A stretch of DNA of 64,000 nucleotides, from assembly GCA_033026295.1 (NCBI GenBank), contig CM065173.1:15004517-15068516 (forward strand), read 5' to 3'. This stretch comes from Channa striata (Eukaryota > Chordata > Actinopteri > Anabantiformes > Channidae). This document shows positions 48,101 through 63,400 of this stretch, piece after piece. Within the stretch, counting starts at the first letter, position 1; every line of letters begins with the position of its first letter. The translations under genes and the position numbers were made by a program. A model generated the notes under the pieces. That model was not told where the DNA came from. It made no database searches and worked only from the letters and a program-made list of their open reading frames with translations.

Positions 48101-50520
48101 CTTTTCACCAATTTATATGGTCAGTAAAAACATTTAGTGGTTTTCGTGGCCAAGATTCAACTTGTGACAGTGTGAGAAGAGTCCGGTGTCACCGGAGACA
48201 AGCTGCAAACTGAGCATATTGTTTGTTTTAGGGTCGGTTTTTGTGTGTGCCATGCTTGGAGGCATGTTGCAGTAATGAGGAACACATGCCAGTGCCAGCA
48301 GATGAAGAGGAACAACCCACCCTGAGCGCTGGATGACCCGCCTGCCTGGCAGCCTCGCTCTGCCTTTAACCGATCCACGACCTGGCGCCTTTGTAAGCGC
48401 TGGGTTGCATTTAAATTGGTGTTCAAAGAGTTCAAATGGACCGTGAGCAGAACAAAAAGGCGTTTGTGTATGACACACCTCTCAAAAGGAAACGTATTAG
48501 AGCTCCCAGTTGCTAGTTTAATCTTAAATCTATCTAATCTTATTTGCTTTTGTGTCACGCTAAGTTAAGTGGTGAATCATAGCTGTATTTTGGCTCTTGC
48601 AAACAACAGTTGCATTCATCTTCTCACTCTGCAAGAAGGAAAGAAGGAAATCATGAGCTGTGGCGTCTTTTGGAGTCACAAGGCCACGTATCGGCTAATT
48701 GCAACGGTGCTTTATATTTTATTGGATATTCAGGTGGAAGGAAACACAGCAGAGAAAACACTTTTGGGATCAGACTTTTAATTGGACTTAAATTCACATA
48801 AATAACATTAGTTCATATATATTTTGTATATTATACAACTTTATATAATATATATTTCCCCCTATGATTTACATTCCTCTCTGGTTAAAATGATCATTTA
48901 TATTTTTTTGTGCTGTTTATCAAGGTCCAAATGCCAAAGGGAGAGGGGTATGTTTCTCTTGAGTTGTAAAAAATAATTTTCCATGTTACACAAACAGAAA
49001 AGCAAAAAGAAAAATCTATTGCATTGTCTCTAGGGTATTACACAGCACTACAAGGAGTGGGTAGCTACTGAAAATCATTCACTGTATATATTGAACTGTA
49101 TTGACTTGTGACACAAAGAAAGAACGACCACTGCAAACGACCTGATATGCATGGCAATGAACAGTTCATGTCTGAGTGCTCTCATCTTTTTCTTTTTTGG
49201 GGGAAAGAAACAGAATATACTTAGTTTGAGATAAGAAACCTTATCGTGAAGATAAGGAAAGAATTATGAACCTGCAGCAAGGTCAGATAATCATGCAGTG
49301 ACCCAGCAAAGCACAGTTGCACAGATGAGCTGAGCTTGTCAGTCCAGATCACAAATCAACACGTGGCTGCTCGGAGCCTGTGACCGACATTATTCAACAA
49401 GATGTGTGGATATCTGGACATCAGGCAACATTCACTTCAAATCCCTGACAGAAAAAAAAGAACCAGCTCTTATACTAGAGCACCTACCAGGTGACCTTTG
49501 ACCGGTGGACTATCTCTATTGCCAGAGCTCCCAAGCATTCAATAGATAATCACGACTAATGCATTGTAACGGATGCCCTAAACGAACACTGCAGGTTGAA
49601 CAGAACACTGAGAGACCACCGCATGTCCCACTGCCTGTCCATAGCTGACCACACCACTTCACTGGTCCTTTGCTTTAACAAATCAATAAGTACTGAATGT
49701 TACAACTGTGGGAAATGATTGAGCTCCTTGTGTGTTTGCAGGGTCAGACGAATCATAGCTTGTCACACAAATGTTACATGACATTTAACATTAGTACATA
49801 CCTGGTGATGTGTAAAGAGAGTGATAATGGTGAAACCTGCTATTTGCAGCACAGCCTCGAGTCTCATTATCACCAGCCCAAACCCACTATTCCTCACAAA
49901 ATCAGCATAAACCATGAAACATATATGATTGTCGGAATCGGCGTCACTACCTGAATATCAAACCAGAGAAACTGCCACCTACACTAGGCCTTCAAATCAG
50001 AATAAAAAGCAAATTATAGATCCAGGTACAGCTGGTATTTGAATAGTCATGGGGGACACAAAGCGGTCAGGTCTGCCGTCAGCGAATGGTCAGGCAAGTC
50101 AGAATCTGAAAAAACACAAGATTTTGTGAACTTGAAAGCTACTTAAATTAGCCACTGTGGGACCCCACAGTGTATCATGCATTTATCACGACGAGGCCAA
50201 CGTAAGCAAAACGTGACGTGTGTGTGTGTGTGTGTGTGTCTCTGTTAACAAATTACAAAGGAAAACAATCATGCCATGATATTGCAACAGACAGTTAAAG
50301 TGTTAACCCCTCGCCTTCCCTGCAAGAGCGTGAACAGCCATTGGTTTGTGACTATTTCATTATCATAAAAATCGCATAAACATCTTCTCAGTCATATCCC
50401 TTTTTTAAACAACATAAATTTACTATAGGCTAATAAAAACATCTATGGGGAGGGAAAGTCGCAGGCTGTGTTCAAACCACAGTTAATAAAAGGTTTAAAC
50501 TTTATGGCAGGGACTGTTGT
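45138..50520. other. Intergenic sequence up to the mid2 3' end
   Basis: No supported exon. A short (GT)n run is at about 50219-50239. A 133-codon open frame on the minus strand (48157-48558) has no recognisable domain. Confidence 0.4.
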
Positions 50521-50526
50521 TTTATT
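50521..50526 (-). terminator. Possible mid2 polyadenylation signal
   Basis: First AATAAA seen on the minus strand after the mid2 stop, about 950 bases downstream. It would make 50500-51479 the 3' UTR. Position inferred. Confidence 0.35.
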
Positions 50527-51479
50527 GCAAAGTTCTTTAAGTGAAGATGATATCATATGAAAACAAAAAGAAAAGGTAAAATTGTTTCATAAATATGAGC
50601 GGGAAAAATAGTGTGACACAGATTTTTACAGTAGCGAACACAACCAGCAGTAGTGCTAGTTTGAACTTTCCCTCCCCATTACAAGTTCTGCCACTCAGCT
50701 CCATCTACTTTAATACTCATAAAGGGGAAAGTGTGTGTTAATTCAAAAGTGCAACATGTATATGTTGAGATTAATATTAAAAGTAAACCATCTTTCTTGT
50801 CATAAATAACACGTTTTTCCTCCAGAATTTAATAAATCTCTTATCATACAAGTTGAGTAGTCACATGATGCAAATCTACCCCCTGTGATAAAGTGAATAT
50901 CTGGGAGCAACGTTAACACAAACATGGATGCTGCGACCCACTAACAGAGAGCAGAACGCCGGGTCAAATCTAGGAGAAAGACCGAGGAAAAGGCTTCTGA
51001 CTCCGCCTTTTTCGATGCTTTCACTTTTGCTGTGGCTTGTTTTAATCCTCAGCAGCAGTGAGACATTAGCTAATCTCACCGTTTTGTTCTTCAAACTCTA
51101 ATTGGATGACGAGAACCTTCCCTCCTTGGTCTACTGCCTATGGTCAACATAAACTTAAAAAGGAAGAGCATTAATGGTCAAGATAACCAGGAGCCCCGGT
51201 CTGTGCAGTGACAGGCGAAAGCTCTGTTCCCAGGTCTGCTGACGATGGCAGTCAGGAGACCTTGTTTCCATTGAGTGGTGATTTGCAAAGCATTGGATGG
51301 CTACAAACTAACAGGGCTGACATTTGTTCAGACTGGTGTGCATATTTGGATCACTTTCGAAATCGATAAGAAAGCAATTAGAGCCAATCTCAGTCACATT
51401 GTCAATGTCTTTTAGCTCCAAATCAACCTCTCAGTCAGCAGGCTTGAGTGGACCCCGCCAGGCCGTCGGGAGGCGTTTC

Positions 51480-54400
51480 TCAGTGGCAGGTCTTCATCCC
51501 GGTCAAGTACGGCGACTCTTGTCGGCACAGCCCCATCTGCTGCTGTTGCTGCTCTTGAAGATCTGAGGCCACGCCATCGACAAAGTCGGGGACGGGTAGC
51601 CCTGAGAGTATCATGACTGACTTGTTCCAGATCATAAAAGTGGGTACGACCGGCAAGAGGAAGGAGATTTCAAAGGTGTGAATGTGCTGGGAGTTCATGG
51701 CATCGTGGAAGGACAGGGAATTGTTGTCGTAGTCCAGCAGGACACCCAGCCTCCTCAGCTGCAGGCTCGCCTCCACCAACATCTCCTTGCCGTCGTGTCG
51801 CACCATAAAGTTGTTGTTGCAGCGTGAGAACACCCATGAGGATGAGTTCTTGCCGCTCCATTCGTTTTTCGGGGCTGATTTGTAAGCCACCCCTATGGCA
51901 TACCTGCAGGGAAGGGATGTTTTGGAACGCATTAATAATTAGAAACTAGTGTCCTCCTTAATGACTCACACAGTCACACTACCTAAATGCTGAGGACACA
52001 CAAGACAGGCCCTTTGGGTCTTTCCTCCATGAAGAGGGCTACTTCAGAGCCAATTAGTGAAGAGAACATAATTAGGATAAGAGTGCACGCTCCTGTGTGG
52101 GGCGTGTATGTCTGTATGTGTGCACTGGTTTGCATAACAGCCTAGATTTAAACTCCCCAAAGAAAGATATTTTGGTTTACCAAACCTCCTTGCAGGCTTA
52201 TATAATGCACTTGTGTGAGTGTGTGTGTGTGTGTGTGTTTCTTACCATGTGGATGCTCCCAGCAGCACCTCCCAGTAGTGGCACCCGCTGTCGATGAAGA
52301 CGTTACCAGCTGCTCCATAGGAGCCGGTGCCACTGAAACGCTCTGGAGTGTGGCTCTTCTTTAATGAACTTTCATCTTTCTCCATGGTAAGGCAGTCGTT
52401 GGACAGACGAAGCTTCTTGTGGGCCGTCTTTGGGTCCAACTTGAAGGGTTGACCTTGAAGTGAACAGAATTGTGTGCTTTAAAGAGTCTGGTATTGTGAT
52501 TAAGGAGCAGGCACCGTAGCGAAGGATGTGATTTCTCCCATTAGTAATATCTTTTACAAAAATCACAGTTTACGAAGTTTCTTTCTAAAGGCCATTCAAA
52601 CTGTGACCTGATGCAACATACGGTACATGGAAAAACCTACACTACAAATAAAAGTTACATATAAACAGAGCTAACATAATGAGACTCAGTGCTTTGCTCC
52701 TAATAGTCTTTTATTTGTGTTACTCCTATTACAAAACAGGGCAGAAATTCAGTCATTGTGTAAAAGTTAACTGTTAAATGTTTTGTTATTTTAAGTTATT
52801 TTGTGTAGAATATTCTAATATATATTGTACAATACCAAAATATTTGTTGACAACACTTTTTCAACTTAAACAGTGTAATATTTGGCTTAACTTGAACAGT
52901 GTTGCATTTATTAATTTAACACAAAAGGACCACGCTGTTCCACCTCCAGCAGATATGCAGAAACATTAGCATTCATGAAACAGCGTTTCTGCACACCTGA
53001 TGGATTAGGATCAGTATTGTTTTGTGCTGCACCTACTCCACAAGGAAACATCTGATGCTTTAGGCGCTAAATGCTCAACCATGTTCACCAGCTGCTTGGC
53101 AGGTGATCTACAGCGAGCGACCTGCTGCATTTCTCAATTATGCTAATGAGAGGGAACAAAAGTAAATGTTGCAGCCTAGAAAAAGAAAACAGTTAAATGA
53201 AAGACACGAGCGGCTCCGTGGAGTTGAGAGGCACTACAAACTTAAGTGATTTATTCTCTGCGGGTTGGATACTAATACCTTTCATAGCAGACACGTCATT
53301 TGGTCTCTGATTTGATTATTTCATTAGTGAAAAATGACAACCTCAGTTGTAATGACACCAATGTAATTTGACACACTCGCTTGGTTTTCGTTCAACAATT
53401 TCATTTTCTTTGAAGTACGTTTCTGGCTATTTGGGATTTATAATCAGTCAGTATTGTCGAGCAGAACAAGACAGACTATACCACAAGATCAGGAGGCTGA
53501 AAAAAACTGAGAGCGGGAATAAAAAATGAGAGCACAATTTCAAGTTGGAGAAGCAGCAAAAGAAAAAATAAATAGAAATTGAGGTGAGAAGTGCTCGCAG
53601 AGAACTCACAGGGAGAGACAGAAGAAGCGAATGTTTGAAATACAAGGGCGAGAGTCGAAACTTCAAAGCTGCTCACAGCCTTTGGTGAAAACATTTCATA
53701 ACAGTGGAGGAAGCCAAGCAGCATTCTCCTCTGTGCCTCCCATCACACAGACTTTGAAAATAGCTGAAGGAAATAGCCTTCACTTCCACTGCACTAGATA
53801 GCAGTCGGGGCTATTCTGCGGAAATGCTGCTATCCACTTGCAACAATTCAATTTGCAATGACACCAGTAATTTGGGTGTAATGGATGGAAAAAGAGGGTA
53901 AAACTTGGTGAGTGGCAGAGAGAGAGAGCGAGAGCAGTTGGGGAGTATGGCGGAGAGCACAAGTTGAGGGGATGATATTATGCAGAAAACCTGGCCAAGG
54001 ATCCCGTCTGTACCTCTCTGTTCACGTGTGTGTGTGTTGGCTTCACGGAGGCCAGCAACGTCCCTGGCAGACCTGACATTTAACTCTGACACCTCTCATC
54101 TCATCTCTCAGCCTCTTTAGCCCTCCCACGGCTTAATGAGCGACACAATGGGGACCCCCGTCTCCTCCTCCTCCCCTCTCTCGATCTGTCCTTCCCTTCA
54201 TCTCTCTTCCCTCATTCTCTCACTCTCATCCTCTCCAGACTCGCTCCACTCTCGCACGCTCCCCTCCAATAATCCGCGTGGTGAGTGTGTGTTACCGCAT
54301 GTGGATATGAGACGTCGAGGCCAATGTGCTGCTGGCAGCCAATTACATTAATGCGCTCTCTTCTTTGAACTGCTTATCGCTGCCAGCGCAGCCATTTCCA

Positions 54401-57400
54401 AACACTGGGGCTCTGTCATGCCTTTCCAGGGAATGACTCCTGAGAGGCCAGGCTGGGCCCGAGGTTGGGAAGGGGAGACACGTGCGATAGTAAAGGACAA
54501 GCAGACACACACACACACAAAGCATCCACTGGTCTCCATACAAACACATGTACTGTAAGAAGCCAAGTAGAAATGTTTGAACCAATGCCAGGATTTTTTT
54601 AAATAGAAAAAATCATGCATAACCAGCTTATGTGTAAGTAGTAAATGTGTGAATAAGTAAGAGAATATGTGCTGTATACAAGGCTGGCAGGGCACCATCA
54701 ACAAAACTAAGATTTGGCAAGTGTACAGTAAAATTAAAAGAACTGTTGCATTCAAACTGCTCCCAATGCATCACGGTACTGCAGCAACTGGTCAATACTG
54801 CAAAGTGAGGTTGTGAGCCATTTGATTTTAATGCAGAAAGATGCAGGCCAAGTCATATCTACACGCTTCTGTGGTGGAATGTAGCTTGGTACAAGAACTA
54901 AGGTGCTTGTACTTCACCTCGGCGTATTAGTGTATTTCTTGCTACTTCACGTCGGAGTGAAATATTGAACTGCTTACCCTGCCACATTTGTCTGACAGCT
55001 GTGGTTAAAAGTTATTTTGCAGAGAAGTATTTTACATTGCAATACTTCTACTTTTATTCAGGTAATGGCTCTGACTACTTCAGAGTTGCCAGCGAATGGA
55101 AATACCTACAGTAAATTTGCAGTGAAAACACAGTACAGGTACTTGGTAGAAGCACTCAGAGGACATGCCAAATTCAAATGCTTCTAGAGAGCTCTACAGT
55201 ACACACAAAATAACTGCCTGTATGTAAAACACACTTAATAATGCATTTTATTAAAAATAGGGATAATAATATTAATGATCATGTTACACTTGCTTGGGGA
55301 ATGTGTATGAAAAACTAGTTGCAACTTGGATGTGTAGGGTCCTTGTTGAAACAGTTGGACAGGATCTGGGTAATCGACTTTTTTTCAATACAGTCTGTTT
55401 CACCCAGGCCCTTTCTTTTTCCTGCCTCACCATTTTGCTGAGGAATAGATTGAGCTGCCTCTGTAATGAGGGAGACATTAAAAAAAATCATTTTACTGCG
55501 TAACTAAACAATTACTGCTGAAGAAACAGCGGCATGAGGAACATAGATCGCTCTCTAATAACACGAGGGGTCTAACACGGCTTCAGACCTGTTCACAGGT
55601 GTCTGCAGTCATGTTGGACGTGCAAATCATCACGTGGCATTAAAATGTGTGTCTCCACGCCGCGTGGCTAATTCTGATTGACTGATCCAACAGTAACGCG
55701 GTGCATAATTCAACCGCGTTCAACAACTTTCATGAACTGGCTAAGACACAGATTTACACCAGTGAGACTAAAAATGCTCAGTCATGTGACATGAGTACAC
55801 AGAGAATAAATTCAAAGCAATGTGAATCAATGAATATCACATCTTTGTCATTCGCCCCTCACCTCTCACTAGGAAATTTGAAAATGTCTTTGTGCAGCAA
55901 AGAGCAAAGACAAATGACAATCTCTGATCTTTGTCACCCTTTGATGAACTCAGCACAGTCCTCAGAGACCAGCGCAAGAAAAACACGGCTCCCAGGCCTG
56001 CTTGAAATTTCACTGTGATTAAGAAGCCATTTCGAAGAGAACGTTTCTGTGATAGCCCGTTCGACTGAAGAGAGACAACCAACGGTGCTGACTGAATTAC
56101 TGCCAGTACCACTCGGTGTGTGTGTGTAAATTGTAATTACACACACAAAATGTTTCAAAGAGGCTTGAAAGTTTGGTCGATCAGTATCGAGGTTTCCTTG
56201 GTGAAGTGCTGAGCTCTCAGGTTTGCAGAGCTCACATGTAATGAGCGCGTTATCTGTCTCGCAGAAATAAACAAAGACAAACCAAACGCTCAGTCAACAA
56301 GCCCAGTCTCCACCTGCTGACATTTCACATGCTCAGGGAATGAAGGACACATCTGTGAAACGTTCTGCTGCTGTGTCTTCTGCTGGTGAGCTGAAGGTTG
56401 TCATTGCAATGTCGATGTTAAGTCCCCCTGATATCGATTGACATTTCTGTATTTGATGGGTCAGAGACATTCTGTATAAGCCCTGTGAAAAGCTTTCTTA
56501 ACACACCAAGAAATTTATATTTCAGCGTTAAGGGCTGTTATATTTCATTATTATTGTTCTCAACAAGACAAAGACAACAAGACAAAACCAGAAACTCTCC
56601 ACACTTTCCCCGCCCGGCCTGTAGTGCTCAACCCCAAACATATTTGTTCCTACAGACGTCGCAAAGGTTTTGGGGCAAATACGTTGCAATTTAAGAAAAA
56701 AAGGCTCATTAATTTTCCAGAACAGCTGTACACTGTAGTTAGAAAATGCAACTCAAACTGGAGCAAGTGGTGAATATGTTTAGAAGTACTTTCAGTTGCA
56801 CATTAATATATGCCTGGCTATTATTTACAGCAGCAGGAGGAAGCATGTAGGATTGGCTCTAAATAAACTGCATGTTCATCGTAATTAGGGAACATGTCTT
56901 CCACTGCAACAGTCCACTCGTGTAGTATTCTTCATCCTACTCTTTTCTTTGGGGCCTGTCATCACACGCATGCTGAAATGTAAATAATGTAAATAATAAA
57001 TAATGCAAAATACAGTTCTGCGCATATACACATGTACACATATACATACACACTCTGGTGTGTTTGCTTCCTGCTTTGTGCACACAACATGGACACCCAG
57101 AGTGGTTTACCAACAGAATGCCGCTGATTAGAAAGTCAACAGCGACGCAGTAGCTGCCCTGAGGAAGTGAGCATTCAGATTAGCTTTTTGTTTTGACACA
57201 AACAATAAGCTCAAAATAGAGCCTAGTCTTAACTTGTAAACAATAGAGCTGCTACACGGAGACATATTTAAGCTTGGATTTGTGTTGTTGGTACTCCTAC
57301 TTCATATCATCCTACAGCTTTGTCACAAAATGACAAAGTGGGTGTTGCTGTTTGGAAGCTTTTCACTGCGGGACAGATGTCAAACCAGCAGGCTGGAATC

Positions 57401-60400
57401 TGATTGGTGCCTCCGCTGAAGATCCTGAAGGGTGTGAGGGACGTACAAGAGTCTGACCTTTTTCAAATGCACCTTATATTGGTAGGTAACGAGGTGGATT
57501 TATCATTTTTTAAAATAAGGTTTGACACCCATTCGGGAAAAGTAAATATCGGAGCACAAGAACAACAACTCAAAGGAAATATTCCACATGAAGGCTCCTC
57601 ACAGAAACTTGAAATCATCACAGGACATGTACCGAGTTCTGAGCCGTGGAATCTTGTAGCTGACATCCACCTACACGCACAGTCAGATTAGACGCCATGA
57701 TTTGCTGGCACTGACCGGACCTGTTAGTCACTAGCCTGCAGTGCGGAGCACTAAGCTTAGAAAAGAGGCAACTCAGATACAGGAACACGCTGCACGATAA
57801 TATAAGACTGCTGTCGACAGCCCAGAAGGCGATGATGATACTATTCAGTCGAAAGCGGAACCGTCCCAAATTAACAAACTGCTTTCCTCTTCTACTGCAA
57901 CTTAGTTTCTGGTTGGTATGAATTCATTACTGAGTCAGACAGCCAATTAAAAAGCATAAACAGGGCACAGTCTAATAAAAGCCTTCTGGATTAATGGGGG
58001 TTCTTGTTCTGTCAGCCGCCACTCTAATAAGTTGTGACCAAACTCAAATGCAACCTTAATTCAATTTCATGCTAATGTTTTATAAATAAATAAAAACATG
58101 GTGCAGTAAAAAACAAGAATAATTATTTTTAATGTTGTCAGCCAGACTATGCGGCTTTAACTTTTTAATGTGAAAATCAATAGCTGGCTTTGAATTCTGT
58201 ATGTGGGCTTCATTATTTTTGTTTTTATAAGAGAATCTACAAATTCAAATTAGGCTCATTGAATTTAAATTAAACCTGCAAAAAAAAACACAAATCATTT
58301 TTTGTGTATTTCATAATAGTACTGTTTGGCATGCTGCCCACTCCCTTAAGATTTCTGACCTGTAACTGGATGGGCACAGTGTAGTTCTGACTGTGTACAT
58401 CACAGAGGCCTGGGCTGCTTTAATGGGTAAAAAGGCAGCGAATTGAGGGCACTCGTGTCTGCAGACACTCATGCCTGCAAAGAGCTATTTGGTGTCTTTT
58501 ATTCACTCAACACTCTCCCCTTCTGACTCACAGTCTGTCACTTTTTGTCCACTTTCATACTCTCCCTCTCTGTGTCCCTTTGTAGGTTACTGCTTTCACT
58601 TTAAAAGACAGTGGTGTAGGAGCCTGGACACGGTTCGTTCAGAGGTAAATGGATGGTCACGGCAGTAAAAGGTCACACACATGCGTATCAACACACTTTC
58701 TTTTTAACTTCTCTTCTTCTTCGTCATATTTAATTCATATGTGTTTCAAGAAGCTGTGAGTTACTTCACATGTTGACTGTGGGTACAGTACAGTACATAG
58801 TACAGCGTTAGGGACCGTGTTCACTTTGAACCACACAGGCTTAAATGAGTGGCTTCAGTGGAGTGACCTCAAAAGCCTTCGAAAGCTTTATGACTTCATA
58901 ACTAAACTGTACCAAACATGGCTACGGTGGATGTGCCATGCCAATAAAACAGTACACTGTTGGATTATTGAGGATTTATTTTTACTCCTTTTTTTATCAA
59001 CATTGTAAACCTGATGCTGACTCAAGTGCATAAGACTTTTTATAATTTGGTTTCACAAACACTGTACTGTAATATTCTCCAGGGGACGTTATAGACTGTG
59101 TGAAACTGGTGGTGATTTACTGTAACACACCTATAGAAGTTTCCATGCAAACTAAGAAATTTTGTAAAAACACAACACAACTTTATGACACATAAAATAA
59201 AAAGAAGAGAAAATTAAGATTCTGCATTACCTAGAGGTCACCAGAGGTTGTAAATATGGTTCTGATACAGGTTTCCTGCATTATATTGCTGACTAAGTAG
59301 CATCGGAGCTGAGTAAAAATGTCAGATTGTTATTCTAAGCAATGAGGAGCTTCCTCAGGGCCCAATCACGGCAGGACTGAGGGTTTCTAAGGGGGTCGTA
59401 CGATACAATGCATGATAAAATATTTCCAAAGATAAGGCAGACCCAAAGTAACCACACCATACATCATATTTATATGAATATACATAAATACTGAGCTTTA
59501 TCTTAGCGATGCTAAGTGAAGGGCAGAAGCTGTGTTTCTCCGTTTCATTATTATCCATGCACGCACTCACTGTGTCCACAAATCTTCAACTTGCATTCAT
59601 CTGTACGAAATTACATTTAACATTTCTGCCCTGTCTTTACTACAAGGCCAGAAATGGCTCCTGAGATCCTGAGATGAAAAGCGTTACCTCTGGGATGAAT
59701 TGACAGATGGCATACAGATTGAAGAAGGGGCACCAGCAGAAGAGATCATATGCCATAGCCAGGGGTAAGAGAGGACACTGTTCCAAGAGGAGGGTTAGAA
59801 AAGGACAAACCAAAGCGGAGGAACACGGACTGTTTGAGGCCAACAAAAGACATTGCGTAAGAGAACAGATTTTAACAATGCTTCTTGAATTCCAGGAAAA
59901 AAAAAAAAAGAGAAGACTGAGTCTAAATTCTTAATTTCTTTCCGACATATGCAGCCCCTACAAACTTTTTCCCGTGTTTGTTAAGCAGAGTTGGATGTGT
60001 GTTGTGATGTAAAACTTGCTTGAATGAACTTTCCTTGAACCATGTGAACGTTTTTCTCAAAATGCAAATTGTCTGAAGTTAAACAAGAGCCTTCACTTAC
60101 AATCCTGGCATCATCTGGGGTTATAGAGAAAACTGTTCGGCTCTATATTGTGTTGTTAGTTTTGGAAGTAAAAAAAGATGATCCCAGGTTATAGTGCTGC
60201 AGTTTACATTAAACATTTGAAAAATATTTGATAATGTGCCCCTGAGTTTACTTTTATGGTGCGGTATTGACACAGTTTATGCCATCTAAATTTTTGTGTT
60301 ACATATTTATGATGCTGCTTATTGGGTGTATTTAGCAGTTGCTCTTTTGAGTTGTTGAGCATGAGTTTCCAGTATCTGTGCGACTTGTCACTGTGTTCTT

Positions 60401-63400
60401 TGCTTCGCAAGCCTCTGCCTGAAATATGATGAGCTTAGGCTAAAAGCCTCCGGAGCCTCTCATCTTAAAAATGTGACAGCTAAACCTTCCAATCTAGCCA
60501 CAGACAGAAAGAGAGAGACTTCAAGTGCAAGTAAAGAACTTGTGGTTCTCAGCTAAAAAGCTTGATACTAGAGCTCGTACAGCAGCAGAGCCTATAGAAA
60601 AACCTAACAAGCCTGTCAAAGTGAGATATTTGTGATCAGTTTAGTTGTGACCCATTTTCAAAAGACATCCAAAGACACTGGAACAGATGAGTCAGGCACT
60701 TTAATCTGAATACCAATTCCTTAGAGAAGAAGAGGGAGGAAAGAGTGGGAGACAAAAGCAGGAATGAGGGACAAAACATATGAACAAGCTGACAGGCACA
60801 AGTATGAACACACATGGTGCAGGTGCATGAAAGAACACACACACACATAGAAAATATAAAAAACTCAATCATGAGAAAATATTGAATGTTTTTGTTGTTT
60901 TGATGGCTTGTCTAAACCGTTACATGAGAGAGAAATGTTGGTTGCCAATCACAGGCTTAAAATCTCCACCAAACTTGGCTGTGGGTGGACAAGCTTTTCC
61001 CCCTGATAACACTGGCTGCCAGAGAAGATGAGGGATGACAAAGAGAAGGTGCGGAGCGGGACGAACGGGAGTGGGATTGTCTTCATACTTTATACATTTA
61101 TACATTATACTAGTACATACACATTACTATGCTATATATATGTGTGTGTGTTTTATTAAATGAACTCAGACTGATAGAAAGAGACAGAAAACGGTGACAG
61201 AAACACAAATACAAATGAAAATGAAAAAAATAATTACTTAAACTGATGAGTTTTCTGTGCTGGAGGAGTTTTGGTAAATTAAACTACCACTGCTCAGTGA
61301 TACTCCAGATGCCCTGCAATTCACCTCTGTATACGTGTCATGCCCACATCCAACTAATGCAGTAATCCACTCTAATTCCATAAGAAGACTTAAAGTCCTG
61401 ACATGCTTTATGCCCAACAGACAGTTTTTAGACAGGAGGGGGCACAGATTGGTGATGGCAGCATCAAGTACAGAGCAGGTGTAGCCTACTCGTGGAGAGG
61501 GTGCAGAGTTCTGCTCAAGCGCCCCCTCTTCACTAATAACAATATAATATATTTAATTGGTAATTTGAACATAAAACAGAACAAATCATGCCCCAGTGTC
61601 CTGCTAGTTTGGAACTAACATTCTGCTTGAAGTACTTTAAGGACAAAATATTCCAACCAGTAACATCATATTTGCCTGCTATTAAAAACTTAGAATACAA
61701 TATCAAAATTTAACAAGAAGATGTGCTGACAATAACAAGATGGACTTGATCATACCGACACACACACAGAGACACACACACAGAGACACAACCTGCGTTA
61801 GGAGAAGTACGAACTGTAGATCTTCCCACTTTAGCAAACTGAACAGCTTAATATCAAGACTGTAAAAGCAGCAGATATTCTGGTCTAATAAAATTTAAAG
61901 CAGCTGCTGCAACAACAGGCTGGATATTACAAAATAAATGGCATGAAGTATATGAAAAAAGTGAGAGAGAAAAATGTCTGCGTATGTGTGTCAGAGACTG
62001 AAAGACAGATCCTCCCTTGACTGCCGCGGCGTCTCACACACCTATTTTACTCAGCAGAGTGTATCCAGATTACAGTTAATCCTAAATGCCACAGTCAAAC
62101 TCGTGACAGCAGCTAAGAAGGGCTGGCATATCAACTCCAATTTAGCTTCACTGCCTGACTGCTGCAATTTAAGACTGATTTTAAAATTTTATTGAGCACC
62201 CTTGAGGCATATCCTAAATTAGCTACTGTATATTGCTGAGGTTTTAACTCCTTATGTGCCACTGCTGCACACGAACAATATGTACGAAGCTCCTCAGACC
62301 AGACTGCCGGAAATACAACTTTCCAGATTTAATCCCAGTGTCTGTCTTTGCTTGCTGCTGTAACTCAATTGGCATCATTGAATTATATTCACTGTAGCTT
62401 TGTTTGCTCTCTTTCCTCTTTTTATTTACTGTGTGCAGTCATAAAAAAGAGGGGGAAGTCTATAAAGGAAAAACTGAGTTCAAGCACCAGGACAAGATTC
62501 TGCAGAAGAAAACACTTCGGGGGAAAAAAGGGAATGAGAAAAGAGAGAAACAGAGAAAGTGTCAGTTAAACATAATCTTTGTTTACTTAGAGGAAGTATT
62601 CTATAGTTTGCACCAGGATAGTAAATTTATCGAACAAGAGAGGATGTCAAAACATCATCACTGCGTAGAAACGCGGACAATGAGTAACTAAGCAGAGTAA
62701 GTCAGCAGTTATTAAAAAAACAAAACAAGTACTACATCCACTGTATAACTCATCACATCTTCAACAAAGGAATGTAAACAGTAGTGTCCAGTACTGTATG
62801 TGAACTGTACATGACTCTGCTAATAATCATACTCACCATTATAACGATGAAACTAATTCTGCTGAACAGCTGCCAATGGAGAAATAATTTAACAACGGCT
62901 AAAGTCTGGAGTCTAAGCCGACTGCTCACTATTGAGTGAACTACTTAGTGTACATTAATTAATACGTTTGGAAGTAGTGAATAGGGAGGGATTTTAGACA
63001 CAGCCAGAGTAAGTGAAGTATAAGCTGACGGTTGTGCACAAGAGAAAAATAAAAGGAGGAAGAACATCCCACACGTGCATATTATTGTATTATCTGAGAA
63101 AAACACAGAAGCGATTTACAAAACTCTTTTAGGTCAAACGGATTCTTTTATCACATGTTGCACATACATGAGCAGCAGGAAGGCTTAAAATGTAAAATGT
63201 AAAATGACACATTGTTGTGCCTAATTGTCTGAGTGGGATTAAAATATAAGTTCATGATTATTTCCTACACAGCCAATAAGACTTTTTTTAAGCATCATCT
63301 TTGTCTTAAAATACTTGGAAAAAAAGTTACGTTATATACCATGCTACAACATTGCTGTCCAAATGTATGTGTGTGTGTGTGTTTACATCCACATTGTTTG

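Noticed and set aside
48157..48558. 133-codon minus-strand frame
   Set aside because: Composition and content look random; no domain; overlapping frames of similar length on the same strand.
57404..57691. 95-codon plus-strand frame within the mid2 intron
   Set aside because: No recognised family and no splice or promoter support.
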